DNA of 38,841 nucleotides, from positions 1 to 38,841 of the forward strand of contig JANLHZ010000315.1 in assembly GCA_024653775.1 (NCBI GenBank), read 5' to 3'. The notes under the pieces were generated by a model, which was not told where the DNA came from, did no database searches, and saw only the letters and a list, made by a program, of their open reading frames with translations. The first letter of the stretch is position 1. Every line of letters begins with the position of its first letter. The translations under genes and the position numbers were made by a program. Shown piece after piece: positions 1 through 7,764 of the stretch. Origin of the DNA: Planctomycetota bacterium (GTDB taxonomy: Bacteria > Planctomycetota > UBA8742 > JACQVU01 > JANLHZ01).

Positions 1-32
1 GGCGCTTCTTTGATCCACCACACCGCGAAAAT

Positions 33-1718
33 ATGCTCTCACGAGCACACTACGAACAGATTCCCGCTATAGACCGCGATCTACCCCGTGAACAGTTACC
101 CTCCCTCTCCCTCCGGGATGGGGTCGGGGTGAGGGCGGTTAAAGGCAGTGGGAAACCGTATGAACACTTACTAAGGCTCCTGTTTCTGATTTCCGCTTTC
201 GCCTTCTCGGGCTGCACCGGACCGGGCGGATTCGGTCTATGGCCGATTTTCGACGTGGATTCCTTCGAGACCAAAGCCGACGGCGAGGTGTTCGAACTCG
301 AAGCGCTGCTGAACATAATCAAGTACCGCGAAACGAGCAACCAGACGAACCTCAGCACCGTGATTCTTTTCAATCGCGAACGCCAGGAAAAAGAGGACCG
401 CACGCTCTTCCAGATGATATGGCCGCTCTACAGCTACGAGCGAGAGAAGAACGATCTCTTCACCTATCTGTTCCCGCTGTTCTATTACAAGACCCACGAA
501 CACGCCACCGGAAATCTCGACACCGACTGGGCGGTCTTCCCGCTCATCTTTGCGGGAAGTGACGACCAGGAGGGCGCTTACTTCGGATTCATCCCGTTCG
601 GCGGGCATCTGAAAGGCCTGCTCGGAAAGAAATGGATCACGTTCGTTATGTTCCCGCTGTACTGGAACGCGGAAGACATCTACGGCTACAACACTACGTG
701 GGCGCCGTTTCCGTTCGTCGGCTGGGGCTCCGGAGGAGGACGGGAAAGCATCACGCTCTGGCCTTTCTACAGTCATTATCACAGATCGACCGTGCCAAAC
801 GAACGAGAGCTGCTGGAAGGCGTGGTCAGCGAACCAGTACACGATCACTGGAGCGTGCTCTGGCCGCTGATTCACTATCAGGAAAACTGGCAGAACTCGC
901 CGAGGCCGGAGACACTCTTTGCGTTCTGGCCGTTTTACGCCCAGAGAACGGCAGAAAGCGAAGGCAGCTACTATTTCACGCCGTTCTTCCAGTACCACTA
1001 CGACGATCACAAGGTCGGAAACGTCAGGCTCGGATACCGCAACTACGGCATTTTCTGGCCGCTGATAAAATTCGAGTGGGGCCGCACCCCCCGTCTCGAC
1101 GAGGTCGAAGAACAGCGCGTGATACCTTTCTACTACCATCGAATCGACTTCCAGGGAGAGACGACGTCTGTGCTCTGGCCGATTTTCTGGGACTGGACGT
1201 GGTCGGGCTACGACGGCGAACGCAAGTACGATCACCAGGAATACGCGATCGCTCCGCTTTTCTGGCTGAACTCGCGGACGTATCCGGAAATGGAGACCGC
1301 CGACGGATTTATCGAGGAGGATAGCGACTTCCGCTGGCGGTTCTGGCCTCTATTTGGATATCGCAGGGACAAGGACTACTTCCAGCAGTTCGAGTTTCTC
1401 TCCCCGATTCCGACCATCGTCGACGAGAACATGGACAAGAACTGGGGCTGGATCTGGCGGGTTTTCGAGTACCGCTACGAAAAGAATCCGGAGACGGAGG
1501 ACGAGGAAATGTACTGGGAAGTGCTCTGGAACCTGATCCGCTACCACCGCACACCCGACTACACGGAATTCCACGCGCTGCCGTTTTACAGTCAGCGCAG
1601 CTTCGATGCTTCAGGCGACCACAGTTGGAACGTCCTCGGTGGCCTCTTCGGCGGCGGCAGCTACGAGGGATCGAGTTTCATGCGTCTGCTGTGGTTCTTC
1701 GACATCCCGCTCGGATGA
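33..1718 (+). CDS. Putative lipoprotein with WPFY-type repeats
   Basis: I do not recognise a named family. After a hydrophobic stretch ending in a lipobox-like FSGC (Cys61 if the ATG at 33 is used), the protein is a run of roughly 18 short units. Each is built on an aromatic/proline core such as LFPLFYY, SITLWPFY, SVLWPLIHY, FAFWPFY, YGIFWPLI or RFWPLFGYR, spaced by 20-35 polar residues rich in Asp, Glu and Tyr. This looks like repeated beta-hairpins or blades in an exported lipoprotein. The start is uncertain: the first 32 codons cross a GC-rich dispersed repeat (99-138) and ATG 33 has no clear ribosome site. GTG at 129 would give an ordinary signal peptide of about 28 residues. The gene is complete, stands alone on the plus strand and converges on the permease gene downstream. 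Function unknown. Confidence 0.75.
   Translation: MLSRAHYEQIPAIDRDLPREQLPSLSLRDGVGVRAVKGSGKPYEHLLRLLFLISAFAFSGCTGPGGFGLWPIFDVDSFETKADGEVFELEALLNIIKYRETSNQTNLSTVILFNRERQEKEDRTLFQMIWPLYSYEREKNDLFTYLFPLFYYKTHEHATGNLDTDWAVFPLIFAGSDDQEGAYFGFIPFGGHLKGLLGKKWITFVMFPLYWNAEDIYGYNTTWAPFPFVGWGSGGGRESITLWPFYSHYHRSTVPNERELLEGVVSEPVHDHWSVLWPLIHYQENWQNSPRPETLFAFWPFYAQRTAESEGSYYFTPFFQYHYDDHKVGNVRLGYRNYGIFWPLIKFEWGRTPRLDEVEEQRVIPFYYHRIDFQGETTSVLWPIFWDWTWSGYDGERKYDHQEYAIAPLFWLNSRTYPEMETADGFIEEDSDFRWRFWPLFGYRRDKDYFQQFEFLSPIPTIVDENMDKNWGWIWRVFEYRYEKNPETEDEEMYWEVLWNLIRYHRTPDYTEFHALPFYSQRSFDASGDHSWNVLGGLFGGGSYEGSSFMRLLWFFDIPLG
99..138. repeat. GC-rich dispersed repeat with dyad symmetry
   Basis: The stretch holds CCCTCCCTCTCCCTCC followed by GGGATGGGGTCGGGGTGAGGG, a pyrimidine arm facing a purine arm. 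A related element lies at 31862-31897 inside the WaaP-like kinase gene, and a similar CCTCCCCCTCC hairpin lies at 4132-4184. Here it sits at the 5' end of the first gene, making the first 30 or so predicted residues doubtful. Confidence 0.5.
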
Positions 1719-1814
1719 TACATTTTATTCGTGCCGTCTACGAATTATTTGTATTATTTCGCGGTCAACGAAAAAATCGTACGGTAAATTCGTAGACGGC
1801 ACGAATAAAATGTA
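1719..1814. repeat. 28-bp perfect inverted repeat between convergent genes
   Basis: The left arm 1719-1746 (TACATTTTATTCGTGCCGTC...) is the exact reverse complement of the right arm 1787-1814, with a 40-nt loop. It fills the gap between the stop of the plus-strand lipoprotein gene and the stop of the minus-strand permease gene. It could act as a bidirectional terminator or mRNA 3'-end stabiliser, or be a small mobile palindrome. No T-tract marks it as a classical intrinsic terminator. Confidence 0.8.
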
Positions 1815-1825
1815 CCGCCTCGCCA

Positions 1826-2662
1826 TCACTCCTTGACCGAATGTTCCCGGCGGGTAAAGAGTAAATAGCCGAGAATCAGCGAGACGAGGAAGAAGCCCGC
1901 AAGATAAAGCAGCGACTCCTCGACGGTCCGGAATTTGTAGATCGACGCCTCGTCCTCCCGCTTCCACGGCATCGTGAGGTAGTGCGTGAGACATTGCATG
2001 TGGAAACTTATCGCGGCTAGTTTAGCCCTGCCGAATCTGAAAAGCTGGACGAATAGAAGCTGAAGGATTATCGCGTAGATCAGGTTCACTATGAGGCCTA
2101 TCATGGTTTTGCGCATCCAGATCGCAACGAAGTTGAACAGGGCGCCGTACGCTGAGACTCCGAGGCAGAGGATTCCCCAGTAGCAGAGGTTGGCGCTAAG
2201 CGGGCTGATTTCTTCCGCGCCATTCGGGATGCCGCCCGTGATTACGCACGCGAAGAGATAGGTGCCGTAGGAGATCGATACCAGGATGATCAGATAGAGG
2301 ACGAGCGCGAGCAGTTTTCCGAGGTAGATCGCGCCCTTCTTCACGGGGCGAAGAAATAGGAACACGATGGTCCTGTCACCGATTTCGCTCGATACGCTGA
2401 AGAATCCCGCGACCAGCAGCGACAGCACGATCGGCACCGGGTGCAGGTACATCGCGTGGAGCATTATGCGGTGGACCTTTTCGACGTTCTCGCCAGTTTC
2501 GCGGAGAGCGAACCACAGCCTGAGCAATGCGGGCACGAACACGACAAGCGCAATGACGAGGTTCCACCAGCTCCGGACGAACCTTGAAAACGTGTGCGAC
2601 GCGATGTGCAGCACGCTTATCGGAAAGCCTGGCGTTCGAATTGTCCCCGCGGCGGAATACAT
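1826..2662 (-). CDS. ABC-2 type transporter permease subunit
   Basis: 278 residues with about six hydrophobic segments (roughly 35-50, 76-92, 113-135, 157-178, 186-206, 251-269). Residues 92-120 carry the ABC-2 family signature: a conserved Glu-x-x-x-Arg stretch (EIGDRTIVFLFLRP), then an LGKLLAL segment leading into the third membrane span. This is the arrangement seen in permeases of the ABC2_membrane class, which pair with a separate ATPase to export lipids, polymers or drugs. No ATP-binding subunit is adjacent, so the partner must be encoded elsewhere. It converges on the first gene across a 28-bp inverted repeat. The ATG at 2662 has no strong Shine-Dalgarno, and the upstream 170 nt contain a heptamer array. 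Substrate unknown. Confidence 0.75.
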   Translation of the reverse strand: MYSAAGTIRTPGFPISVLHIASHTFSRFVRSWWNLVIALVVFVPALLRLWFALRETGENVEKVHRIMLHAMYLHPVPIVLSLLVAGFFSVSSEIGDRTIVFLFLRPVKKGAIYLGKLLALVLYLIILVSISYGTYLFACVITGGIPNGAEEISPLSANLCYWGILCLGVSAYGALFNFVAIWMRKTMIGLIVNLIYAIILQLLFVQLFRFGRAKLAAISFHMQCLTHYLTMPWKREDEASIYKFRTVEESLLYLAGFFLVSLILGYLLFTRREHSVKE

Positions 2663-2673
2663 GGGTTCAATTG

Positions 2674-2708
2674 TGGAATCGGAAATCTGAAATTACAAAT
2701 TAGAAATT
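2674..2708. repeat. Degenerate heptanucleotide tandem array
   Basis: Five 7-nt units in a row: TGGAATC, GGAAATC, TGAAATT, ACAAATT, AGAAATT. It lies between the divergent permease and glpB-like genes, one of several period-7 arrays in this window. Confidence 0.55.
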
Positions 2709-2831
2709 TAGAGATGGCGCCCGATGCAAGTCGTCGATGCGGCGCTGCCGAGGAAGTCGTCCGGAAATCTTCGAAGACAGACATCCGCGTTCAATGTAGA
2801 ACTCTCCCGAGACGGATGATAGAACACGTCC

Positions 2832-4082
2832 ATGGGAAAGAACGCGATTATCGTCGGAAGCGGCCTTGCGGGTTACGCGCTCGCGTACAAGCTGCGAAAG
2901 CGCGGCGAACCCGTAACCGTCGTGACGACGAAAAAGCGCGCGACTTCGTTCTTCTCGGGCGCGTTCGACGTCGCGAGGATGTCGTACGCGGGCTGCAACT
3001 TCGCTTCGTCGATGGAAGTGAACATCGAGGAGTGCGTCCAGAGCACGCTGCGGACGAATCCGGACCACCCTTACAAACGAATCTCCACGGACGAACGCGT
3101 CATCGTCCGGCTTCTGCGCGAAAACCTCGGGCTTTTCGGTCCGCTCGCGAGGGCGGGATTCGAGGTCACGATGCCGGGGATGAAAAACCTCGCGGCGGTG
3201 ACGTCGATCGGGACTATCCATCCGGCGCTGATGTTCGCAAGCAGCGTATCTCCAATGGAGATCGAGGACGTCATACATGGAAGAACCATTTTCGCGGGGA
3301 TTCGCGGGCACCGGGACTTCGTCGCGGAATTCGCCTCGAAAACCTTCGACGAGGTGCGCGAAAAGGTTTTCGGAGACGGCGTGATGGCTTCGAAGGCGTA
3401 CGAGTTTTCGCTAAAGCGCAGGACGAGCAGCGCCGGGCTTTCGAACGCGATGCTCGCGATGGCGCTGGACGATCCCGTGGAGTTCGAAAATCTCATCGGA
3501 GGGCTGCGGAGAGTTCGGGACGAGCTTCATCCGACGATGTTCGTAATTCCATGCGCCGTCGGCGTTTCGCGATTCGACGCGCATCTCGCGAAGCTTCGAA
3601 GCGAACTCGGAAACGTGACTCTTGCGCTTCCCATGATCGACTCGTTAAACGGCGTCCGGCTGACGAACGCGATCGACGTCGCGCTCGTGGACCTCGAAGT
3701 CGAGATCGTCGCAGGCCGCGCGACGAATATCGACTTCGAACGCGGCGCGGCTATAATCGACGGCGGTGGCGGACGATCATTCGAACGGGAGTACGACCGG
3801 CTTTTCGTCTGTTCCGGAAAGTACGTCGGCGGGGGGCTCGAAGTAGACCGCCACGGCGTGCATTCTCTGCTTTCCTCCGAAGAGCCGGCGCCGGAGATGA
3901 TCGAAAGCGGCGCGAAGAGTTTCGCGGACAATTTCGCGCCGATGATGAAGGGCGCGTTCGAAAGGGACCTCCCCGCTAACGTCAGGATCGCAGGCAGCGC
4001 GATTTCCGGACTCGACCACGCCACAAGCGGATGCAGCGCGGGAATCGCGATCCTGACGAGTCTTAGTGCCTCGCAGTTCTGA
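2832..4082 (+). CDS. glpB: Anaerobic glycerol-3-phosphate dehydrogenase subunit B-like flavoprotein
   Basis: 416 residues, matching the length of GlpB (about 419 in E. coli). The N-terminus carries a dinucleotide-binding motif GSGLAG at residues 9-14 followed by a beta strand VTVVTT, as expected for an FAD/NAD-binding fold. The segment FFSGAFDVA aligns with the FSSGSLDLL stretch of GlpB. The C-terminus (IAGSAISGLDHATSGCSAG) matches the GGFDP..QGCGGG end of the family. In the GlpABC enzyme, GlpB acts with the catalytic GlpA and the iron-sulfur GlpC to oxidise glycerol-3-phosphate at the membrane under anaerobic conditions. Here neither glpA nor glpC is adjacent, so the protein may partner with remote subunits or serve another reduction. 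The ATG at 2832 is chosen because the nearby upstream ATG at 2816 is followed at once by a stop. Confidence 0.75.
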   Translation: MGKNAIIVGSGLAGYALAYKLRKRGEPVTVVTTKKRATSFFSGAFDVARMSYAGCNFASSMEVNIEECVQSTLRTNPDHPYKRISTDERVIVRLLRENLGLFGPLARAGFEVTMPGMKNLAAVTSIGTIHPALMFASSVSPMEIEDVIHGRTIFAGIRGHRDFVAEFASKTFDEVREKVFGDGVMASKAYEFSLKRRTSSAGLSNAMLAMALDDPVEFENLIGGLRRVRDELHPTMFVIPCAVGVSRFDAHLAKLRSELGNVTLALPMIDSLNGVRLTNAIDVALVDLEVEIVAGRATNIDFERGAAIIDGGGGRSFEREYDRLFVCSGKYVGGGLEVDRHGVHSLLSSEEPAPEMIESGAKSFADNFAPMMKGAFERDLPANVRIAGSAISGLDHATSGCSAGIAILTSLSASQF

Positions 4083-4131
4083 TTCCCGCCGCGAACTCGA
4101 ATGCGGGCCTGATCGCAATACCGGTTCGCCG

Positions 4132-4184
4132 GCCCTCCCCCTCCACCCGCGGTAATCACTCCGTTACGTGTGGAGGGGGAGGGC
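4132..4184. repeat. 15-bp perfect GC-rich inverted repeat
   Basis: Arms GCCCTCCCCCTCCAC (4132-4146) and its exact complement (4170-4184) enclose a 23-nt loop. It lies 50 nt after the glpB-like stop and at the left edge of a transposase-like remnant. It may function as a factor-independent hairpin, though no T-tract follows; it is compositionally related to the repeats at 99-138 and 31862-31897. Confidence 0.7.
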
Positions 4185-4195
4185 GAAAGAGGTCT

Positions 4196-4368
4196 ACTAC
4201 GCTTCTCGAAAACGAGGAAAAAAGCACGGAGCGGCTCTTAGAATCGTCGCCTCGAAATGGCTGAAAATAATCTTCCGAATGTGGAAGGATGGAAGCGTCT
4301 ACGACGAAAGTCGATACCTCGCATCGATCAATAAACAACGTGCCGCATACCCGGCCGCTGACTGTTAA
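4196..4368 (+). pseudogene. Probable remnant of an IS110-family transposase C-terminus
   Basis: An open frame that enters from the GC-rich hairpin and ends at TAA 4366-4368. It reads RKRGKKHGAALRIVASKW, then LKIIFRMWKDGSVYDESRYL. The pattern of a basic RGKK stretch, an amphipathic helix ending in a leucine-rich core, then a G-x-x-Y-D-E motif resembles the extreme C-terminus of IS116/IS110/IS902-type transposases. Nothing upstream of about 4170 continues the frame, so only the tail survives. The assignment rests on pattern memory alone; a random open frame is possible. Confidence 0.4.
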
Positions 4369-4441
4369 CGCACTCAGAGAAGCTTGTTAAAAACTTAAAA
4401 ACGAACGTTGAACTGAAAGATAAGATGACTTGAGATAGTTA

Positions 4442-5350
4442 CTATTCACCGAAGACCGGCCTTTCGAAGTAGTGCAGGCCGTTTCCGTCTGAGGTCCGGA
4501 CCACTGAAACAAGCCTCCAGCCTTCCGTCGCGATTTTGTTCAGCGCTTCCTCGGACTGTTTGTGAGTCCTGACTCGCACCTCCTTCGGAATACCGTCCGC
4601 GAGAGACTTTTCGAGGTCTGATTCCTGCTGATAAACGAACATCACGAGTTTGTATTCGTATCGTTTCACGATCTGCTCCCTGCTGGTTTCTTCCCGCTCG
4701 CTGCTCACCGCTCCCTGTTCCCTGCTCCCTATTCCCTGTTCCCTGCTCCCTGCTCCCCGTTCCTTGCTCCCTGATTTTCTTCCGAAGTCGGCGGGAATCT
4801 CGCCCCACGCGCGGGTGTGCCATTTCTTCACCTCGATCGACGCGGGCAGCGTATCCCAGATTTTTCTTAAGACTTTCATCACTTCGTCGAACGAATGGAT
4901 GTCCTTCTTCGGTCCGGATTTCAGCCACGCGAGCACGACCTGCGAATCCGTCCATACGAATCGCTCCCCGCGTTCGATCGCGAACTCGATAGAGCGAAGC
5001 AGCGCCGTCAGCTCGCCGTAGTTGTTCGTGTGCCTGCCGATGTATTCGTCCAGGAGCACGGTCCCGCGAACGTCCGTTACGCGAATCTCGCAGCGCCCCA
5101 CGGGAGCGTCCGTCGACGCGTCGCCGCAGATTCCGGCGGTCGGCTTCCGTCCGTCGTCGTCGGTGAAAAGGCAGCCGCCGAGCTGATGGAGCAGGTCTGG
5201 CTCGGTCTTCGCGTGGGCCGGAATTCTTCTGCCCCACACATTCTTGACTTCCGTGACGCTCCCAGTCTCCGGCTGGTACTCGATGATCAGCCCCTTGCCC
5301 GCGTAGCGGACGATTCCCTTGTTCCCGGAAACGAGTTTTTCGAAGCTCAT
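4442..5350 (-). CDS. RNase H-like domain fused to a DUF4177 domain
   Basis: 302 residues in three parts. Residues 70-192 are an RNase H fold with all four acidic positions visible: D77 in CGDAST, E113 in NNYGEL, D135 in WTDSQVVLAWL and D188 in GEIPADFGRK. This predicts a metal-dependent nuclease acting on RNA/DNA hybrids or a related nucleic acid. Residues 195-226 are a low-complexity GSREQG linker encoded by a heptanucleotide array. Residues 228-300 (KRYEYKLVMFVYQQ ... ATEGWRLVSVV ... YFERP) match the small DUF4177 domain, whose function is unknown. The first 65 residues are unassigned. The gene appears to be the last cistron of the stress-switch operon at 12365-17860, now separated from it by the hsd insert. 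A frameshifted copy of its first 40 codons lies at 12169-12289. Confidence 0.8.
   Translation of the reverse strand: MSFEKLVSGNKGIVRYAGKGLIIEYQPETGSVTEVKNVWGRRIPAHAKTEPDLLHQLGGCLFTDDDGRKPTAGICGDASTDAPVGRCEIRVTDVRGTVLLDEYIGRHTNNYGELTALLRSIEFAIERGERFVWTDSQVVLAWLKSGPKKDIHSFDEVMKVLRKIWDTLPASIEVKKWHTRAWGEIPADFGRKSGSKERGAGSREQGIGSREQGAVSSEREETSREQIVKRYEYKLVMFVYQQESDLEKSLADGIPKEVRVRTHKQSEEALNKIATEGWRLVSVVRTSDGNGLHYFERPVFGE
4704..4773. repeat. Heptanucleotide tandem array inside the RNase H-DUF4177 gene
   Basis: Ten consecutive 7-nt units of the form CTCCCTG or TTCCCTG. Because three units make 21 nt, the array stays open and encodes a heptapeptide repeat (GSREQGA, GSREQGI) that forms the linker between the two domains. 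Change by one unit would shift the frame. Confidence 0.85.
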
Positions 5351-5465
5351 CGCTGAATAGTAGTCCGTAGTCGGTAGTCAGAAAAATGCAGAACGCAGAA
5401 TGCAGAATGCCGAATGCGGATCGAATAAGGAACTACTTCATCGAAAAATCCGATACGTCTTCCGC
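5231..5465. repeat. Left direct repeat flanking the hsd island (DR1-L)
   Basis: 235 nt that recur in the same orientation at 12169-12397. The repeat holds the first 40 codons of the RNase H gene, the intergenic spacer, and the last 11 or so codons of the hypothetical gene whose intact form is 12365-12889. I count 7 substitutions, a 1-nt indel and a 7-nt indel between copies, about 97 percent identity. The 7-nt indel is exactly one unit of the ATGCAGA array. Confidence 0.9.
5360..5420. repeat. Two adjacent heptanucleotide arrays
   Basis: GTAGTCC, GTAGTCG, GTAGTCA (5360-5380) are followed by ATGCAGA, ACGCAGA, ATGCAGA, ATGCCGA, ATGCGGA (5386-5420). The right-hand copy in DR1-R has four units of the second array instead of five. 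Confidence 0.8.
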
Positions 5466-5505
5466 CTGTAAGCAAAGGATATATTCCGCGACGAAGCGGA
5501 CATCC
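5433..5505 (-). pseudogene. Displaced 3'-end fragment of the hypothetical gene at 12365-12889
   Basis: The frame ends EYILCLQAEDVSDFSMK-stop, matching the end of the intact protein (ESILYFRAEDVSYFSME). Upstream of this the similarity fades and the DNA turns into a dispersed repeat reading SAAVSAACRR. It marks the left edge of the hsd insertion. The similarity over the outermost 40 nt is weaker than inside DR1-L, so the exact boundary is uncertain. Confidence 0.6.
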
Positions 5506-5566
5506 CGGCGGCAGGCAGCCGAGACGGCCGCGCTACATCTTGTGGATCGGGACAGACATCGAATTT

Positions 5567-5596
5567 TTGTTTTATTTTCTACGGTATGGATATTAT
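5567..5596 (+). promoter_or_regulatory. Candidate sigma-70-type promoter for the hsd operon
   Basis: TTGTTT (5567-5572) and TATTAT (5591-5596) are separated by 18 nt in an AT-rich patch. Transcription would start near 5603, giving a leader of about 75 nt. A good AAGGAG ribosome site (5663-5668) precedes the hsdM start. Motif match only. Confidence 0.4.
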
Positions 5597-5679
5597 CCTC
5601 GCCATTCAGCAAATAATGGAGCTCCTGAAAGATATGGGCAAGAACGGCGCGGACGTGTAGAAAAGGAGCGCAACCTCTG

Positions 5680-7764
5680 ATGGGCATGCAAAACGGACAA
5701 CTGAACTGGATCGCCGGGTTCATCTGGAACATCGCGGATGACGTGCTCCGCGATGTGTATGTGCGCGGCAAGTACCGCGACGTGATTCTGCCCATGACCG
5801 TCGTCCGCCGGCTCGATGCCGTGCTTGAGCCGACCAAGGAGGCCGTTCTCAAGTTGAACAAGCAGCTCGATGAGGGGGGCATCGCCAACAAAGGCGCCGC
5901 GCTCGGCCATGCATCGGGCAACGCGTTTTACAACGTTTCGCCCTTTACGCTCCGCGACCTTCGGGCCAGGGCGAAGCAGCAGCAGCTCAAGGCCGACTTC
6001 GAGGCCTACCTCGACGGCTTCTCGCCGAACGTGCAGGAGATCCTGGACAAGTTCAAATTTCGCAACCAGATTCCCACGCTCGTTGAGGCCGACATCCTCG
6101 GCAGCCTCATCGAGAAGTTCACCGCCAACGACATCAACCTGGGCCCCAGCCCTGTGTTCGACCAGGATGGCAAGGTCCGTCTGCCCGGCCTGGACAACCA
6201 CGCCATGGGAACCATCTTCGAGGAGCTGATCCGCCGCTTCAACGAGGAGAACAACGAGGAGGCCGGCGAGCACTTCACGCCCCGCGACGTGGTGAAGCTC
6301 ATGGCCAACCTGATCTTCTATCCCGTCGCCGATGAAATCCGCGACGCCACGTACCGCGTCTACGACGGCGCGTGCGGCACGGGCGGCATGCTCACCGTCG
6401 CCGAGGAAATCCTCGACGCCCTCGCCCGCGAGCATGGCAAGGAAGTCTCCATCCACCTGTTCGGCCAGGAGGTCCAGCCGGAAACCTACGCCATCAGCAA
6501 GGCCGACCTGCTGCTCAAAGGCGAAGGCCAGGCCGCCGAGAACATGAAGTACGGCTCCACACTCTCCTCCGATGCCTTCCCGTCGATGGAGTTCGACTTC
6601 ATGCTCTCCAATCCGCCCTACGGCAAGAGCTGGAAGACCGACCTCGAACGCATGGGCGGCAAGAAGGATCTGTCCGACTCGCGCTTCACCGTCCAGCACC
6701 AGGGCGACGAACTCTCCCTCATCACCCGTTCCAGCGACGGCCAGCTCATGTTCCTCGTGAACAAGCTGGCGAAGATGATCAGCGATTCGAAGTCGCCCGT
6801 AGGTAGCCGCATCGCCGAGGTCCACAACGGCTCATCCCTATTCACCGGCGACGCCGGGCAGGGCGAATCTAATATCCGCCGCTGGGTTATCGAGAACGAC
6901 TGGCTCGAAGCCATCATCGCGCTGCCGCTGAACACGTTCTACAACACCGGCATCGCCACCTACATCTGGGTGCTGACCAACCGCAAGCCCGCGCACCGCG
7001 AAGGCAAGGTCCAGCTCATCGACGCCACGGGCATCTCCACGCCGCTGCGAAAGAACCTCGGCAAGAAGAACTGCGAGCTGTCGGCCGAGCAGATCAAGCA
7101 GATCACCGACTCGTTCCTCGCCTTCGAGGAAACCGAGCACTCGAAGGTCTTCCCCAACGCCGCCTTCGGGTACTGGAAGATCGTCGTCGAGCGCCCGCTA
7201 CGGCTGGCGATCCACGTCACGCCAGGCAAGCTCGCCGCCTTCAAGGCCGACGCCCCTGCGAAGCTGCACAAGGCCGCCGATCTGCTGGCGGGGATCGCGG
7301 GCGGGTCGAAGCCGCACCTGGACTTCAACGCCGTGCAGCAGCGGTTCGAGTCGGCCATGAAGAAAGCCGACATCAAGCTCCGCGCCCCGGACCTTAAGGC
7401 ACTCTACGCCGCCTTCACCTTCAAGGATGAAGCCGCCGAGCCGGTCATCAAGAACAAGACCAAGACGCCTCCGGGGGTCGAGTACGAGCCGGACACCGAC
7501 CTGCGCGACACCGAGCAGGTGCCGCTGCTGGAGGACGGCGGCATCGAGGCGTTCTTCCAGCGCGAGGTGCTGCCGCACGTGCCGGACGCATGGATCGACC
7601 ACAGCAAGACGCAGGTCGGCTATGAGATCAGTTTTACTCGGCACTTCTACAAGCCCACGCCGCTGCGCTCGTTGGACGAGATCAAGGCCGACCTAGAAGC
7701 CCTCCAGGCCGAGGCCGAAGGACTGCTCGATGAGATCGTCGCCCCCGCAGGAGGGAAGGCATGA
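5680..7764 (+). CDS. hsdM: Type I restriction-modification methyltransferase subunit HsdM
   Basis: 694 residues. The N-terminal HsdM_N helical domain (residues 5-130, starting LNWIAGFIWNIADDVLRDV) precedes an N6-adenine methyltransferase core. The core has SAM motif I DGACGTGGM near residues 229-237 and catalytic motif IV NPPY at 311-314. The enzyme transfers methyl groups to adenine in host DNA and forms the M2S core of the restriction complex with HsdS. A C-terminal extension of about 170 residues, ending in a helical segment (LEALQAEAEGLLDEI), makes it longer than EcoKI HsdM. AAGGAG lies 11 nt before ATG 5680; ATG 5686 is an alternative start. Its stop overlaps the hsdS start (ATGA). Codon use favours GCC, CTG and GAG, unlike the TCG/GCG-rich neighbours, which supports horizontal acquisition. 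Confidence 0.95.
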   Translation: MGMQNGQLNWIAGFIWNIADDVLRDVYVRGKYRDVILPMTVVRRLDAVLEPTKEAVLKLNKQLDEGGIANKGAALGHASGNAFYNVSPFTLRDLRARAKQQQLKADFEAYLDGFSPNVQEILDKFKFRNQIPTLVEADILGSLIEKFTANDINLGPSPVFDQDGKVRLPGLDNHAMGTIFEELIRRFNEENNEEAGEHFTPRDVVKLMANLIFYPVADEIRDATYRVYDGACGTGGMLTVAEEILDALAREHGKEVSIHLFGQEVQPETYAISKADLLLKGEGQAAENMKYGSTLSSDAFPSMEFDFMLSNPPYGKSWKTDLERMGGKKDLSDSRFTVQHQGDELSLITRSSDGQLMFLVNKLAKMISDSKSPVGSRIAEVHNGSSLFTGDAGQGESNIRRWVIENDWLEAIIALPLNTFYNTGIATYIWVLTNRKPAHREGKVQLIDATGISTPLRKNLGKKNCELSAEQIKQITDSFLAFEETEHSKVFPNAAFGYWKIVVERPLRLAIHVTPGKLAAFKADAPAKLHKAADLLAGIAGGSKPHLDFNAVQQRFESAMKKADIKLRAPDLKALYAAFTFKDEAAEPVIKNKTKTPPGVEYEPDTDLRDTEQVPLLEDGGIEAFFQREVLPHVPDAWIDHSKTQVGYEISFTRHFYKPTPLRSLDEIKADLEALQAEAEGLLDEIVAPAGGKA

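Noticed and set aside
4704-4773. Possible CRISPR array
   Set aside because: Units are 7 nt with no spacers; it is a tandem array, not a CRISPR.
5586-5660. 24-codon ORF just before hsdM
   Set aside because: It starts upstream of the -10 element of the likely hsd promoter, so it would not be in the transcript; no ribosome site seen.
5593-6825. 410-codon antisense frame over hsdM
   Set aside because: Shadow frame opposite a GC-rich gene with intact methyltransferase motifs; composition (Val, Leu, Gly, Asp rich) is typical of such shadows.
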